Shown: piece by piece, positions 1 through 7,461 of the stretch
Numbering within the stretch: position 1 is the stretch's first letter
Layout of the letters: the number at the start of each line of letters is the position of its first letter
NCBI GenBank assembly: GCA_029288095.1
Contig: JARFPW010000346.1
Coordinates: 1 to 22,591 of the forward strand
From: Gemmatimonadota bacterium
GTDB lineage: Bacteria; Gemmatimonadota; Gemmatimonadetes; Palauibacterales; Palauibacteraceae
Length of the DNA stretch: 22,591 bases
Direction: 5' to 3'
Notes under the pieces: generated by a model
Databases searched by the model: none
What the model was told of the DNA's origin: nothing
What the model saw: only the letters and a program-made list of their open reading frames with translations
Position numbers and translations under genes: made by a program

Positions 1-16
1 TGTGTATAAGAGACAG
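1..16. other. Residual Nextera/Tn5 mosaic-end adapter
   Basis: The first 16 bases, TGTGTATAAGAGACAG, equal the last 16 bases of the 19-bp Tn5 mosaic end used in Nextera libraries. The minus-strand cytochrome frame runs straight through into them, which is chance read-through. Genomic sequence therefore begins at about position 17, and the contig end is a sequencing artefact, not a biological transposon end. Confidence 0.95.
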
Positions 17-761
17 GGCTCTGGGCGAAGTACTGGCCAATCTGGAAATGGCACTCGCTGCACACACGCCCGACGGATTCGTACCCGGGCGGCAACGCTC
101 CGTGATTGCCGTGACAGTCGTTGCAGACCGGCGACGACAGATCCCCCTGGTCGATGAGCACATCCCAGTGCACGCTCGATTGGAATTCCGCCAGTTGATC
201 GGTGGGGATCCGGTAACCCGCCATGCGCTCGTCGTCCGCATGACACTCGCCACAGGTGTCCGGCAGGTTGGCGGGGTGAGTCAGTGCCTCGACATCCTCG
301 GAGGATCGGATACCGTGCGTCGCGTGGCAGTCCACACAGGTCGCGACATTTGAATCGCCCTCTACAAGCAGCTCTCCGTGTCGCGAAGTGTAATAGGCTT
401 CCACCTGGTCGATCCGAATGTCCGGATCGTACAGGTGCATGAGCTCCTGGTTCGAATGGCATCGGCCGCACAATTCAGGAACCCGGTCCCGCGGTGGGCT
501 GGCCAGCATGCCGGCGTGTCCCGTCGCCTCGTCGGGGGCCAATGCGTCCCCACCATGACAGCTCGTGCAGGTGAGTCCGGCAGCGAAGTGAACGTCCCCC
601 TCCCACGCGGCAGCGGGTTCGGAATACTCGGCGTCCTCGAGCCCGATGTGACATGCGGTACATTGGTTAGGGGCCTGCTGAGCGACCGCTGGCAGCGGCG
701 ATGATAGAACCGCCGTCAGTGCCAGGAAGGCCAGCCAATGCCAGTCGACGGTGCGAGCCAT
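17..761 (-). CDS. Multiheme cytochrome c, paralogue of the 9-heme protein (3' end truncated)
   Basis: The ATG is at 761 with a GGGAGAGG-like ribosome site just upstream. About 248 residues are visible before the frame enters the adapter. There is an N-terminal signal peptide ending near AVAQQ. Seven CXXCH motifs follow: CTACH, CTSCH, CGRCH, CVDCH, CGECH, CNDCH and CSECH. The spacing and flanking residues match the first seven hemes of the cytochrome at 4949-6187, including TSRHGELL and an IPTDQ..F..S.H segment. By that homology the missing part should hold two more hemes, a helical stretch and a C-terminal membrane anchor. It follows the FdnI-like cytochrome b gene by 31 bp, so it is probably the electron partner of that subunit on the outer face of the inner membrane. 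The function is inferred from context; the heme count is a minimum. Confidence 0.9.
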
Positions 762-792
762 ACCTCTCCCGTATCGAGTTCGTCCCATGGTC

Positions 793-1668
793 TCAGGCCA
801 GCGCTGCGACTACGACAAACAGGACGAGGAACATGCCTATCGCCAGGGCCGCGAAGCCGAGCAGGGCCCAGCCACGATAGGAGGACTCAGGCGTCGGCGG
901 CGCAATGCGGTCTGCCAAACGGCCTTCTGCGACAAGTCGCTCGTACTCCAGGGGGTGCTCCTCCTTCATGTACTCGACCGTGGCGCGTCCGGTGAATATA
1001 ACCACGTCGATGGGCCACTTCTCCGGCCGGAGATTCACGTTGTAGAAGTGGATGGTGAAGATGACGCCCAGGGCGAGCAGTGCCTCACGACCGTGCAGGA
1101 TCGTGGCGACGTTGAACCCCCAGCCGGGGAGGAACTGGGCAAAGAACTCCGGGAACCACATCAGCAACCCTGAGACTCCCATGATGGCAACTCCCCAGAA
1201 CACCCCCCAATACTCGAACTTCTCCATGTAGCTGAACCGGTCGAACAGGGGCATCTCCGCCTTGCCCCTGAAATACCGAAACATCTGCTTGAGATCCTGC
1301 CAGTCCTTCGCGTTTGGGACCATCGAGTTGGGGCCGAGGAAGTACGAACGACGGTCTGGCGCTCGGATCGCACCTAGGAGAACCGCGCCGAGATGGAGAA
1401 ACAGGTACGTAAACGTCAGGATCGCGCCGAGGCGGTGGATCAGGCCGGCCGTCTCGACGCCACCGAGCATTCTGATCGCCGACTGCGCCCAACTTGAGTG
1501 GGCGAACAGCAGTGGGATACCCGTCACCAGGAGCGCGTAAAACGACACGATGACCATCAGGTGCAGAGCCCGGTCGAGGCGCGAGAACCGCCACACGTAG
1601 GGGCCCTCTCCGTGCTCTGAAGTGCTCAGCCGACGGGGCGGCAGCGCCGCTTCCTGACCGCCCGTCAC
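793..1668 (-). CDS. FdnI/b561-like membrane cytochrome b
   Basis: A 291-residue integral membrane protein with about five transmembrane segments (residues ~36-56, 75-100, 153-180, 190-212 and 267-290). Histidines at 36, 78, 92, 192 and 207 sit in or at the ends of helices and are candidates for two b-heme axial ligand pairs, as in the formate dehydrogenase gamma, HydC and cytochrome b561 families. The likely start is GTG at 1668, overlapping the upstream stop as GTGA, with GGGAG eight bases before it. A longer open frame reaches 1884, but its extra N-terminus is arginine-rich and lies inside the upstream cytochrome gene. The protein probably exchanges electrons between menaquinone and a periplasmic multiheme cytochrome; the gene directly downstream encodes a suitable one. 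In Geobacter CbcL an FdnI-like domain and a nine-heme domain occur in one polypeptide, so this pair may be a split equivalent. Confidence 0.87.
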   Translation of the reverse strand: MTGGQEAALPPRRLSTSEHGEGPYVWRFSRLDRALHLMVIVSFYALLVTGIPLLFAHSSWAQSAIRMLGGVETAGLIHRLGAILTFTYLFLHLGAVLLGAIRAPDRRSYFLGPNSMVPNAKDWQDLKQMFRYFRGKAEMPLFDRFSYMEKFEYWGVFWGVAIMGVSGLLMWFPEFFAQFLPGWGFNVATILHGREALLALGVIFTIHFYNVNLRPEKWPIDVVIFTGRATVEYMKEEHPLEYERLVAEGRLADRIAPPTPESSYRGWALLGFAALAIGMFLVLFVVVAALA

Positions 1669-2909
1669 GACAGTTGCTCCCGACGTTGCCGGATTGCCTG
1701 TCTCATGTTCCTCCACAACCACATACCGGTATGCACGTTGAACAGCGCTAGCGCGCCGACGACGTACGCCGTGACGATCACCCAGGGCCAGAACAGCAGT
1801 GGGTATTCGGCGCGGTTCATCGGATCGCCATGCACGTAGTAATCGGCGAAGCTCTCGTTCGCGTCTTCGTGACAAGTCGCACATGTGGCGACGACGTTGC
1901 TCGCGTGCACGGAGGAAAGAGAGTCCGTCGCCGGTCGCATGTCATGGGCCGTATGGCAGTCACTGCACTTGGCAACGAGCTCTCCCCCAAGCTCCGTGAC
2001 CTTTCCGTGATAAGTGCCCAGGTATGTTTGGTAGAGCCGCTCGTGACACTCGCCGCATTCCTCCACGGTGTGCCGGAACCAATTCGGCTCATGAGCCTCG
2101 ACAATGCCATGCGCCGTGTGACAGTCAATGCAGTTGGGCGGGTCGCGGTCGTGCTCATCCCCGACCCCGGCATTAGATGCGGTGCCGTGCGCGGCCCCTG
2201 CATACAGGGCAAGTACGTCTTCGTGACAGCTCCCGCACGTGGTCGCGATCGAGTCTGAATGCAGGGTGGACGCCAGCGAGTCGGCCGGGAGCGTGCGATG
2301 GGGGCCATGGCAATCGGCACACGTCGCGGAGACTTCGAGTCCTGCGTCGGTCACGTGCGTGCCATGCACGGTCTCGTGATACAGTGCGACCGATGCAGCG
2401 GCCAATGAGTCCTTTTCCGCTGAAAAATATGTGCCGACGATCGTGCTGTCCGCATGGCAGCCGGCACACAGGCCGGCCACGTTCAAGTCGTAGGTCGGGG
2501 ACCGGTCGTCGTCCCGGCTGTAGACACTGTGAGCAGAGTGACACGTCACGCAGTCAGCAGCGTCGCCTGTGCTGGAGTAGTTCTCGGCATGGACGGACCG
2601 AACCCAGTCATCCTGTTCCGCCTCATGACAGTCACCGCATTGGCTGGCGATGGAATCCGTAACGTGCGGGTAGCCGCCGGCGTGTTGGTCGTGACAGCTG
2701 GCACACGTGAGTTCCTCATGAGCGGACTGAAGGAGCATGTCTCGCGTGATGAACAGGGCCTGGTCCTGCTCACGTGTTTCCGTCTTGCCGGTGAGGAAGC
2801 GCCTGTCTTCATGACATTTCTCGCACTCAGCAGCGTCCTCCTGCGCCCACGCCACCGATGCCTGGCACATCATCACGACCAGCGCGGCGACGACAATCGG
2901 TGGGCGCAT
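1665..2909 (-). CDS. 11-heme cytochrome c with C-terminal membrane anchor
   Basis: A 414-residue protein with an N-terminal signal peptide (cleavage near AWAQE) and eleven CXXCH motifs spread from about residue 29 to 345. A single hydrophobic helix follows at ~371-398, then a basic tail (RQAIRQRREQLS) expected in the cytoplasm. The heme domain therefore faces the periplasm. Repeated S-x-H/x-HG and CHxAH segments between motifs suggest supply of distal histidine ligands, giving mainly bis-His hemes. The start ATG is 4 bp after the upstream stop with no clear Shine-Dalgarno, so translation is probably coupled. The 3' end overlaps the next gene by 4 bp. I do not recognise a named family; the role as an electron-transfer subunit of the surrounding complex comes from context. 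Confidence 0.9.
   Translation of the reverse strand: MRPPIVVAALVVMMCQASVAWAQEDAAECEKCHEDRRFLTGKTETREQDQALFITRDMLLQSAHEELTCASCHDQHAGGYPHVTDSIASQCGDCHEAEQDDWVRSVHAENYSSTGDAADCVTCHSAHSVYSRDDDRSPTYDLNVAGLCAGCHADSTIVGTYFSAEKDSLAAASVALYHETVHGTHVTDAGLEVSATCADCHGPHRTLPADSLASTLHSDSIATTCGSCHEDVLALYAGAAHGTASNAGVGDEHDRDPPNCIDCHTAHGIVEAHEPNWFRHTVEECGECHERLYQTYLGTYHGKVTELGGELVAKCSDCHTAHDMRPATDSLSSVHASNVVATCATCHEDANESFADYYVHGDPMNRAEYPLLFWPWVIVTAYVVGALALFNVHTGMWLWRNMRQAIRQRREQLS
1677..1681 (-). promoter_or_regulatory. Ribosome binding site fixing a GTG start
   Basis: On the minus strand GGGAG lies eight bases upstream of GTG at 1668. It supports the short, overlapping GTG start of the FdnI-like cytochrome b over the 72-codon longer in-frame alternative. 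Confidence 0.7.
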
Positions 2910-2913
2910 CGCG

Positions 2914-4956
2914 CTACGGATTCGTTTCCGCGGGAATCGGCGGCAGGACGTCTGACACTTCGCCCATGGCGGGCACCTGGTGGCAATTCTCGCAGGTCTC
3001 GGGCTCGTAGTGATCGACCAACTTCGTCACGTGACACGAACCGCATACCTCACGCGTCCAGCGATCGATGCGCTCCGCCGGCGGATCGTGGCATTCGGTG
3101 CATACCACGTTGTGGTCGGCCGCCTTGTGATCCGCCAGCGCCCCGTCGCGATGGCAGGCGATGCAGGAAACTTCCGGCGTGTGGTGCTCCTCGTGGCAGC
3201 TCTGGCAATTCAGTTCGTCCGTAGTCATTTCCGGCGGGATGTGGCAGTCGGAACATTGGACATCACCAGTGCGGTGCGCGTCGTGTGAGAAGTCGCCCTC
3301 GGGGAGCACTAGCGTCTCTGCGGGAACGCCCCCCGGTCCCTGGTGACACTGCGCACAGTTCTTCGGACCGATGGGGTCGTGATGGCAATCCACACACGCC
3401 TGTACGCCATCCAGCGTCGTCTTACCGTGATCGTCATTGGACGTGTGGCATTCTCCACACTCCATCGCACCCGCCACCACGTGGGCCCCATGATCGAACA
3501 CTTCACCGCCGTAGATAGTGCGCGCTCTCTCGATACCCAGGTGGCAGGCACTGCACCCATCGGCGGTCACCCGCGGGCCGAGGTCACGGTTGGCATTGGC
3601 GACCGGTAGCCTCCCGACCCGAATCGCTTCCTGAAGGATGCTTAACGACGCCCGTAATAGTTCATCTGAGTATTGGACGTTGTGTGCGCCCTTGCCCCGC
3701 TCGACGAAGTCGATGTTGTCGGCCGCGAGACTGACGAGGCTGTCCACCTGCGCGCGGGTGCGCACCGGGGCAGACCCCGATGCGGAGCGAACATCGCGCA
3801 GGAACCGCGCTGCGATCCTGACGCGGTTCGTCATCGCCTCCTGCCAGGCCGGGAGGATATTCGCATAGCGCACACCGTGGCAGGACATGCACGAGGACTC
3901 CCCGGCCTCGGTCACGGTTGAGTGAGCGTCGATCCTGCGGCTCAGCTCGTGGCAGGCCTTGCAGCTGACCTGCGCGGTGAACATCCGATCCGGACGCTCC
4001 TCTACTCCGTGCCCTCCGACGCCGGCATACAAGCGGCGCTGCGCATCGTGCGAGTTCTGGTGACATGACTCGCAGTCCAGTTTCGATTCTACATGCAGTG
4101 TCTGAATCTTGTGGTCAATCGGTTTGTGGCACTGTGTGCACTCGACGTTACGATCGGCGATGTGAACTTCGTGCATCAGGGTAACGTCGTCCCACTGCTC
4201 GACACGCTCGGGCTCGTTGTGGCAATTGATGCAGCGCGATTCCTCCGCTTCGCCGAGTCCGGTCGTCACCTGCTCGTGACAGGTCTGGCATGAAACGAGG
4301 TCTTCGACGTACTGCGGATGATCGACCACGAGCCCGACATCGGACACGAGCCTGGGCAGGTCCTGGTGACAACCCGTACACCCTGCGACAGGCTCGCCCT
4401 CGGGTTGCTCCTTGAAGTGACACAGGTAGCAGGTGCCCGCAGTAACCGCGACGTGATCTCCCTGGACCATCTGCGAGTGACAGCTCGTGCACCGGAGCTG
4501 CTTGCCTCGGCGCAGTTCGCCAAGGTGTTCATCGTGATTGAAGCGGACGCCAAGGTAATCCAACTCACCCACGAGCTCATCTTCGATATGACAGCCCGAA
4601 CGCAGGCATGACGCATCCTCGATCTCGGCCCAGGGCTTCATTCCGTACGTACCGGTCACGTACTTCACGACCTGGTTGGCCGCCTGCATCTTGCCCATCG
4701 CCTCGGCCTTGATACCCGGGGCGTAATGGCACTCGATGCAGGACACGTCACTATGCGACGAACTCGCCCACGAATCGTAATACGGCTGCATGAGATGGCA
4801 GGTCGTGCAGAAGCTGGGCTGAGCCGAACGCTGAATCAGCCCCGCGCCGGCGATGGCCGCCAGCACCACAACCAGGACCCCAGCGCTGATGAGGATCCGG
4901 AGGGACCGAGAAAACCGGACTCCGAAGCGTTCCCTGAAGGTCGGTTGATTATTCAT
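2914..4956 (-). CDS. 22-heme cytochrome c with NapC/NirT-like N-terminus
   Basis: A 680-residue protein. A cytoplasmic basic stretch is followed by one membrane helix (~residues 21-42), then CTTCHLM at 50-56 and CIECH at 73-77. This is the anchor plus CXXCHxM arrangement of the quinol-oxidising NapC/NirT/NrfH family. Twenty-one CXXCH motifs and one CX4CH (117-123, CLRSGCH) are visible, which is far more than the four to seven of usual NapC-type proteins. Between motifs 12 and 13 lies about 110 residues without heme, predicted helical, with a GAHNVQYS..LL element seen in large multiheme cytochromes. The start ATG overlaps the upstream stop by 8 bp and has GAGG seven bases before it. It probably takes electrons from quinol or from neighbouring cytochromes and spreads them across a long periplasmic wire. 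The substrate is unknown. Confidence 0.9.
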   Translation of the reverse strand: MNNQPTFRERFGVRFSRSLRILISAGVLVVVLAAIAGAGLIQRSAQPSFCTTCHLMQPYYDSWASSSHSDVSCIECHYAPGIKAEAMGKMQAANQVVKYVTGTYGMKPWAEIEDASCLRSGCHIEDELVGELDYLGVRFNHDEHLGELRRGKQLRCTSCHSQMVQGDHVAVTAGTCYLCHFKEQPEGEPVAGCTGCHQDLPRLVSDVGLVVDHPQYVEDLVSCQTCHEQVTTGLGEAEESRCINCHNEPERVEQWDDVTLMHEVHIADRNVECTQCHKPIDHKIQTLHVESKLDCESCHQNSHDAQRRLYAGVGGHGVEERPDRMFTAQVSCKACHELSRRIDAHSTVTEAGESSCMSCHGVRYANILPAWQEAMTNRVRIAARFLRDVRSASGSAPVRTRAQVDSLVSLAADNIDFVERGKGAHNVQYSDELLRASLSILQEAIRVGRLPVANANRDLGPRVTADGCSACHLGIERARTIYGGEVFDHGAHVVAGAMECGECHTSNDDHGKTTLDGVQACVDCHHDPIGPKNCAQCHQGPGGVPAETLVLPEGDFSHDAHRTGDVQCSDCHIPPEMTTDELNCQSCHEEHHTPEVSCIACHRDGALADHKAADHNVVCTECHDPPAERIDRWTREVCGSCHVTKLVDHYEPETCENCHQVPAMGEVSDVLPPIPAETNP

Positions 4957-6187
4957 AGGTCCGCCTCACGCCAGACAACTTGACGGCCGAGAAGAAGACT
5001 ACGGCAAGCGCCAGGAACCACACCGGAATCGTCATCAGCTTGTGCTCCCACCGGTGCTCGGTGCTCACTTCCGCCATCTCCTGTATACCCCGTGACGTGG
5101 AACGGACCCGTCGACTCAAATCCTCGATCCGCAACGTATCCAGACTATGTTGTACCAAGGTGAGCTGGAGTTGGTTCGCTTTTGCCGTCCGGAACCGCAG
5201 GCGGGCCGATGTGACATCCCGACCGTGGCGCACCAGCTCGTCGATCGAATGACTCGCCTCCTCGAGGTCTTGCTCGGCCTGCACCAGCGTCTCCTGGAGC
5301 TTGCCCGCCATCACGTCCTCAGGCGTACCAGTTTCGTGACACTCGCGGCACGTGGCCTGGACAGACTCAGCTGGGATGTGCTCGGTGCCGTGCTGGCTGT
5401 GACAGGCCAGGCATCCCGGAATCTCTCCTTCCAGCGCTCCGTCACCGTGCGGCCCCTCGAAGAACTCCTGGCGCACGAGTACGTGGCACTGGCCGCACAC
5501 GTTGGGGACCTCTCCCGGCGGAGCAGGAAGGGCGGCGTGTGAGCCATGGCAGTTCACGCACGTGGGTGAAGCGTAGTTACCCTTCTCATACAGGGATACC
5601 CCGTGGGCGCTGGCTCGATACGTCTCGAACTGGTCGACCGGAATCCCATACGGACCCATCATCTCCGCATCGTCGTGGCAGACCGCGCAGGTCGCGGAGA
5701 TGTTGGTGGGATGCACGTCGCTCCGGGCATCATCCGGTGGCAGGATCGTGTGAGCATCGTGGCAATCGGTACACCCCGGCCCGTCATCGATCCCCCGGGC
5801 GAGCAACAACTCACCGTGCCGACTCGTGCGGAATTCAGCCAACTGGTCAGCGGGCAGGCCGTATTGCCGCATCTGGTTGGGGTCCGAGTGACACGAGGCA
5901 CAGAGTTGTACGGTCTCACGCTTGTTCGGGTTGCCGAGGAACGGCTGGCGGTGCCCCGAAGCAATCTCGAAGGCCGTCGGATCGCCGCCGTGACAGTCAT
6001 GACAGCGCATGCCCCATTCCGAGTGGATCCCGGCGATGAACGATTGCCGGTGTTCCGCGTGGCACGATACGCACCCGTAGGAGCTGTCCAGTGTCACGCG
6101 CCCTTGCGCCTGCGCGTACCTGGGAGCCGCGACCAGCGAGAGCGCCAGGGCTCCGATTGCCAGGTAGAGGAGCCGGGACGGGTTCAA
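4949..6187 (-). CDS. 9-heme cytochrome c with helical stalk and C-terminal anchor
   Basis: A 412-residue protein with a signal peptide (to ~residue 28) and nine CXXCH motifs between residues 39 and 284. A heme-free helical segment (~291-377) follows, then a transmembrane helix (~386-404). Two internal copies of a YG(L/I)PxDQ...(F/Y)..S.HG element at ~109-125 and ~180-196 indicate internal duplication. The start is TTG at 6187, overlapping the preceding stop as TTGA, with GGGAGG six bases upstream; this start gives an intact signal peptide. The next gene overlaps it by 8 bp. It sits directly behind the b6-like cytochrome b, so it is likely the periplasmic electron acceptor or donor of that subunit, taking the place of cytochrome c1 or f. 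The partial gene at 17-761 is a clear paralogue. Confidence 0.9.
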   Translation of the reverse strand: MNPSRLLYLAIGALALSLVAAPRYAQAQGRVTLDSSYGCVSCHAEHRQSFIAGIHSEWGMRCHDCHGGDPTAFEIASGHRQPFLGNPNKRETVQLCASCHSDPNQMRQYGLPADQLAEFRTSRHGELLLARGIDDGPGCTDCHDAHTILPPDDARSDVHPTNISATCAVCHDDAEMMGPYGIPVDQFETYRASAHGVSLYEKGNYASPTCVNCHGSHAALPAPPGEVPNVCGQCHVLVRQEFFEGPHGDGALEGEIPGCLACHSQHGTEHIPAESVQATCRECHETGTPEDVMAGKLQETLVQAEQDLEEASHSIDELVRHGRDVTSARLRFRTAKANQLQLTLVQHSLDTLRIEDLSRRVRSTSRGIQEMAEVSTEHRWEHKLMTIPVWFLALAVVFFSAVKLSGVRRTYE

Positions 6188-7461
6188 GGGACGCCTCCCT
6201 CGTCTTCAGGCTGAGCCGGTTGGATCGGCCTCGGGCCGAGGGGCTCCGTCGGAATCGGAGCCTGCTCCGAGACGACGGGCTCTTGCTCGACGGCGATCGA
6301 GGGCGGCGTGTCCCGCATCTGGCGGCCGGCGACCCAGGCGCTGGCAAACACGACGAGGAACAAGGCGCCCAGCACTAGAGCCATCCGGCGATCACGAAGG
6401 TCGCGCGTCGGTCGGCGATCGAACAACGGAAGGACGGCAAGTCCGCCTAGCAGGATGACCAGGACGAAGAACAGGGAGGGACCCACGTAGCGGATCAGCG
6501 CCCTCGCGACATCGGCCAGCAGCCACGTCGTCACGATTGACTCGGGAACGGTGGAAATGTCTGCTGGATCGCCGACAGGGCGCGGGAAGAATGCCGCCAG
6601 CGTAATGACCACCGCGATCACCAGGCTCGAGACGATGAGCGATCTCAACAGCTGCGTCGGGAAGAACGGCACGCCCGGCCCCGCAGCGCCCTTGGGTGCA
6701 TCCCCCGCCACATCCATGGGAGGAGCGATTCCACGCCGTCGCACGAGGATGAAGTGGTATACGAGCAAGGCAGCAGCGACCCACGGAAGCAGGACGACGT
6801 GCATGGCGAAGAACCGGCTCAACGTCGCTCCTGATACCACTTCGTCGCCGCGAACGGCGTCCGCCATCGTCGCGCCGAAGAAGGGTAGCGCCTCCATGGC
6901 GTGCGTGATTTCGGCGACCAGCCAGTAGGACCACTGATCCCAGGGCAGCAAATAGCCGCTAGCGCCGAACATGAACACGACGACCAGCAACAACAGGCCT
7001 ATGAGCCAGTTGGTCTCCCGGGGCGGCTTGTATGAAGCCTCGAGAAACACTCTGCCCATGTGGAGAATCAACGCGACCACGATGAGGTTGGCCGACCAGG
7101 CGTGTACGTCCCTGACCAACCATCCGAACGCCACATCCGAGACGAGATGCTGGATGCTCGCGTGAGCCTCCTCGGGCGACGGCCGGTAGTAGAACACCAG
7201 CATAACACCGGTGACGACGAGGATCACGAACAACAGGTATGCGATACCACCCAGCGAGTGCCGCCACCCGACGTGAGGGGCCAGCCGGTAGCCGAGGGAC
7301 TTCTTGAGCGCCTTGTCGATCGGCAGGCTGCGATCGATCGGTCCGTAAAGGAGGCCGAGAAAGCGCGCGGCCCCGAGAATGCTGGCATCGGTGCTCGCCT
7401 TGATGGCCTGCCAGGTCTGGGACACGGCGGTCCCGATAGAAGAGAGCGCCTTACGAACCAT
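6184..7461 (-). CDS. b6-like cytochrome b lacking the PEWY motif
   Basis: A 425-residue polytopic protein of the cytochrome b/b6 family. Helices B and D carry the paired b-heme ligands H120/H134 (13 residues between) and H221/H236 (14 between, as in b6). SGYLLPWDQWSYW at 168-180 is the conserved helix C region. A subunit-IV-like part follows in the same chain (~265-380), then a proline- and glutamate-rich tail. Anchoring on PAD at 299-301 places T311-T312-W313-L314 where the Qo-site PEWY should be, so the catalytic glutamate appears absent. The start ATG at 7461 has GGAGG six bases upstream and overlaps the Rieske-like gene by 11 bp; a longer frame to 7602 has a non-membrane, antisense-like N-terminus. 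It should still move electrons across the membrane through two b hemes, but normal Qo bifurcation looks unlikely. Confidence 0.88.
   Translation of the reverse strand: MVRKALSSIGTAVSQTWQAIKASTDASILGAARFLGLLYGPIDRSLPIDKALKKSLGYRLAPHVGWRHSLGGIAYLLFVILVVTGVMLVFYYRPSPEEAHASIQHLVSDVAFGWLVRDVHAWSANLIVVALILHMGRVFLEASYKPPRETNWLIGLLLLVVVFMFGASGYLLPWDQWSYWLVAEITHAMEALPFFGATMADAVRGDEVVSGATLSRFFAMHVVLLPWVAAALLVYHFILVRRRGIAPPMDVAGDAPKGAAGPGVPFFPTQLLRSLIVSSLVIAVVITLAAFFPRPVGDPADISTVPESIVTTWLLADVARALIRYVGPSLFFVLVILLGGLAVLPLFDRRPTRDLRDRRMALVLGALFLVVFASAWVAGRQMRDTPPSIAVEQEPVVSEQAPIPTEPLGPRPIQPAQPEDEGGVP
6194..6199 (-). promoter_or_regulatory. Ribosome binding site fixing a TTG start
   Basis: GGGAGG on the minus strand, six bases before TTG at 6187. 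It supports the non-ATG start of the 9-heme cytochrome and lies inside the last codons of the cytochrome b gene, consistent with translational coupling. Confidence 0.7.

Noticed and set aside
1..16. Mobile element terminal repeat
   Set aside because: The match is to the engineered Tn5 mosaic end used in library construction and there is no transposase or target duplication.
1669..1884. Longer N-terminus for the FdnI-like cytochrome b (363 residues)
   Set aside because: It overlaps the 11-heme gene by about 220 bp, is arginine-rich and unlike a membrane protein start; a GTG with a good ribosome site fits better.
2454..3224. 256-codon plus-strand open frame across two cytochrome genes
   Set aside because: It spans two coupled multiheme genes on the other strand whose heme motifs are certain; it has no domain of its own.
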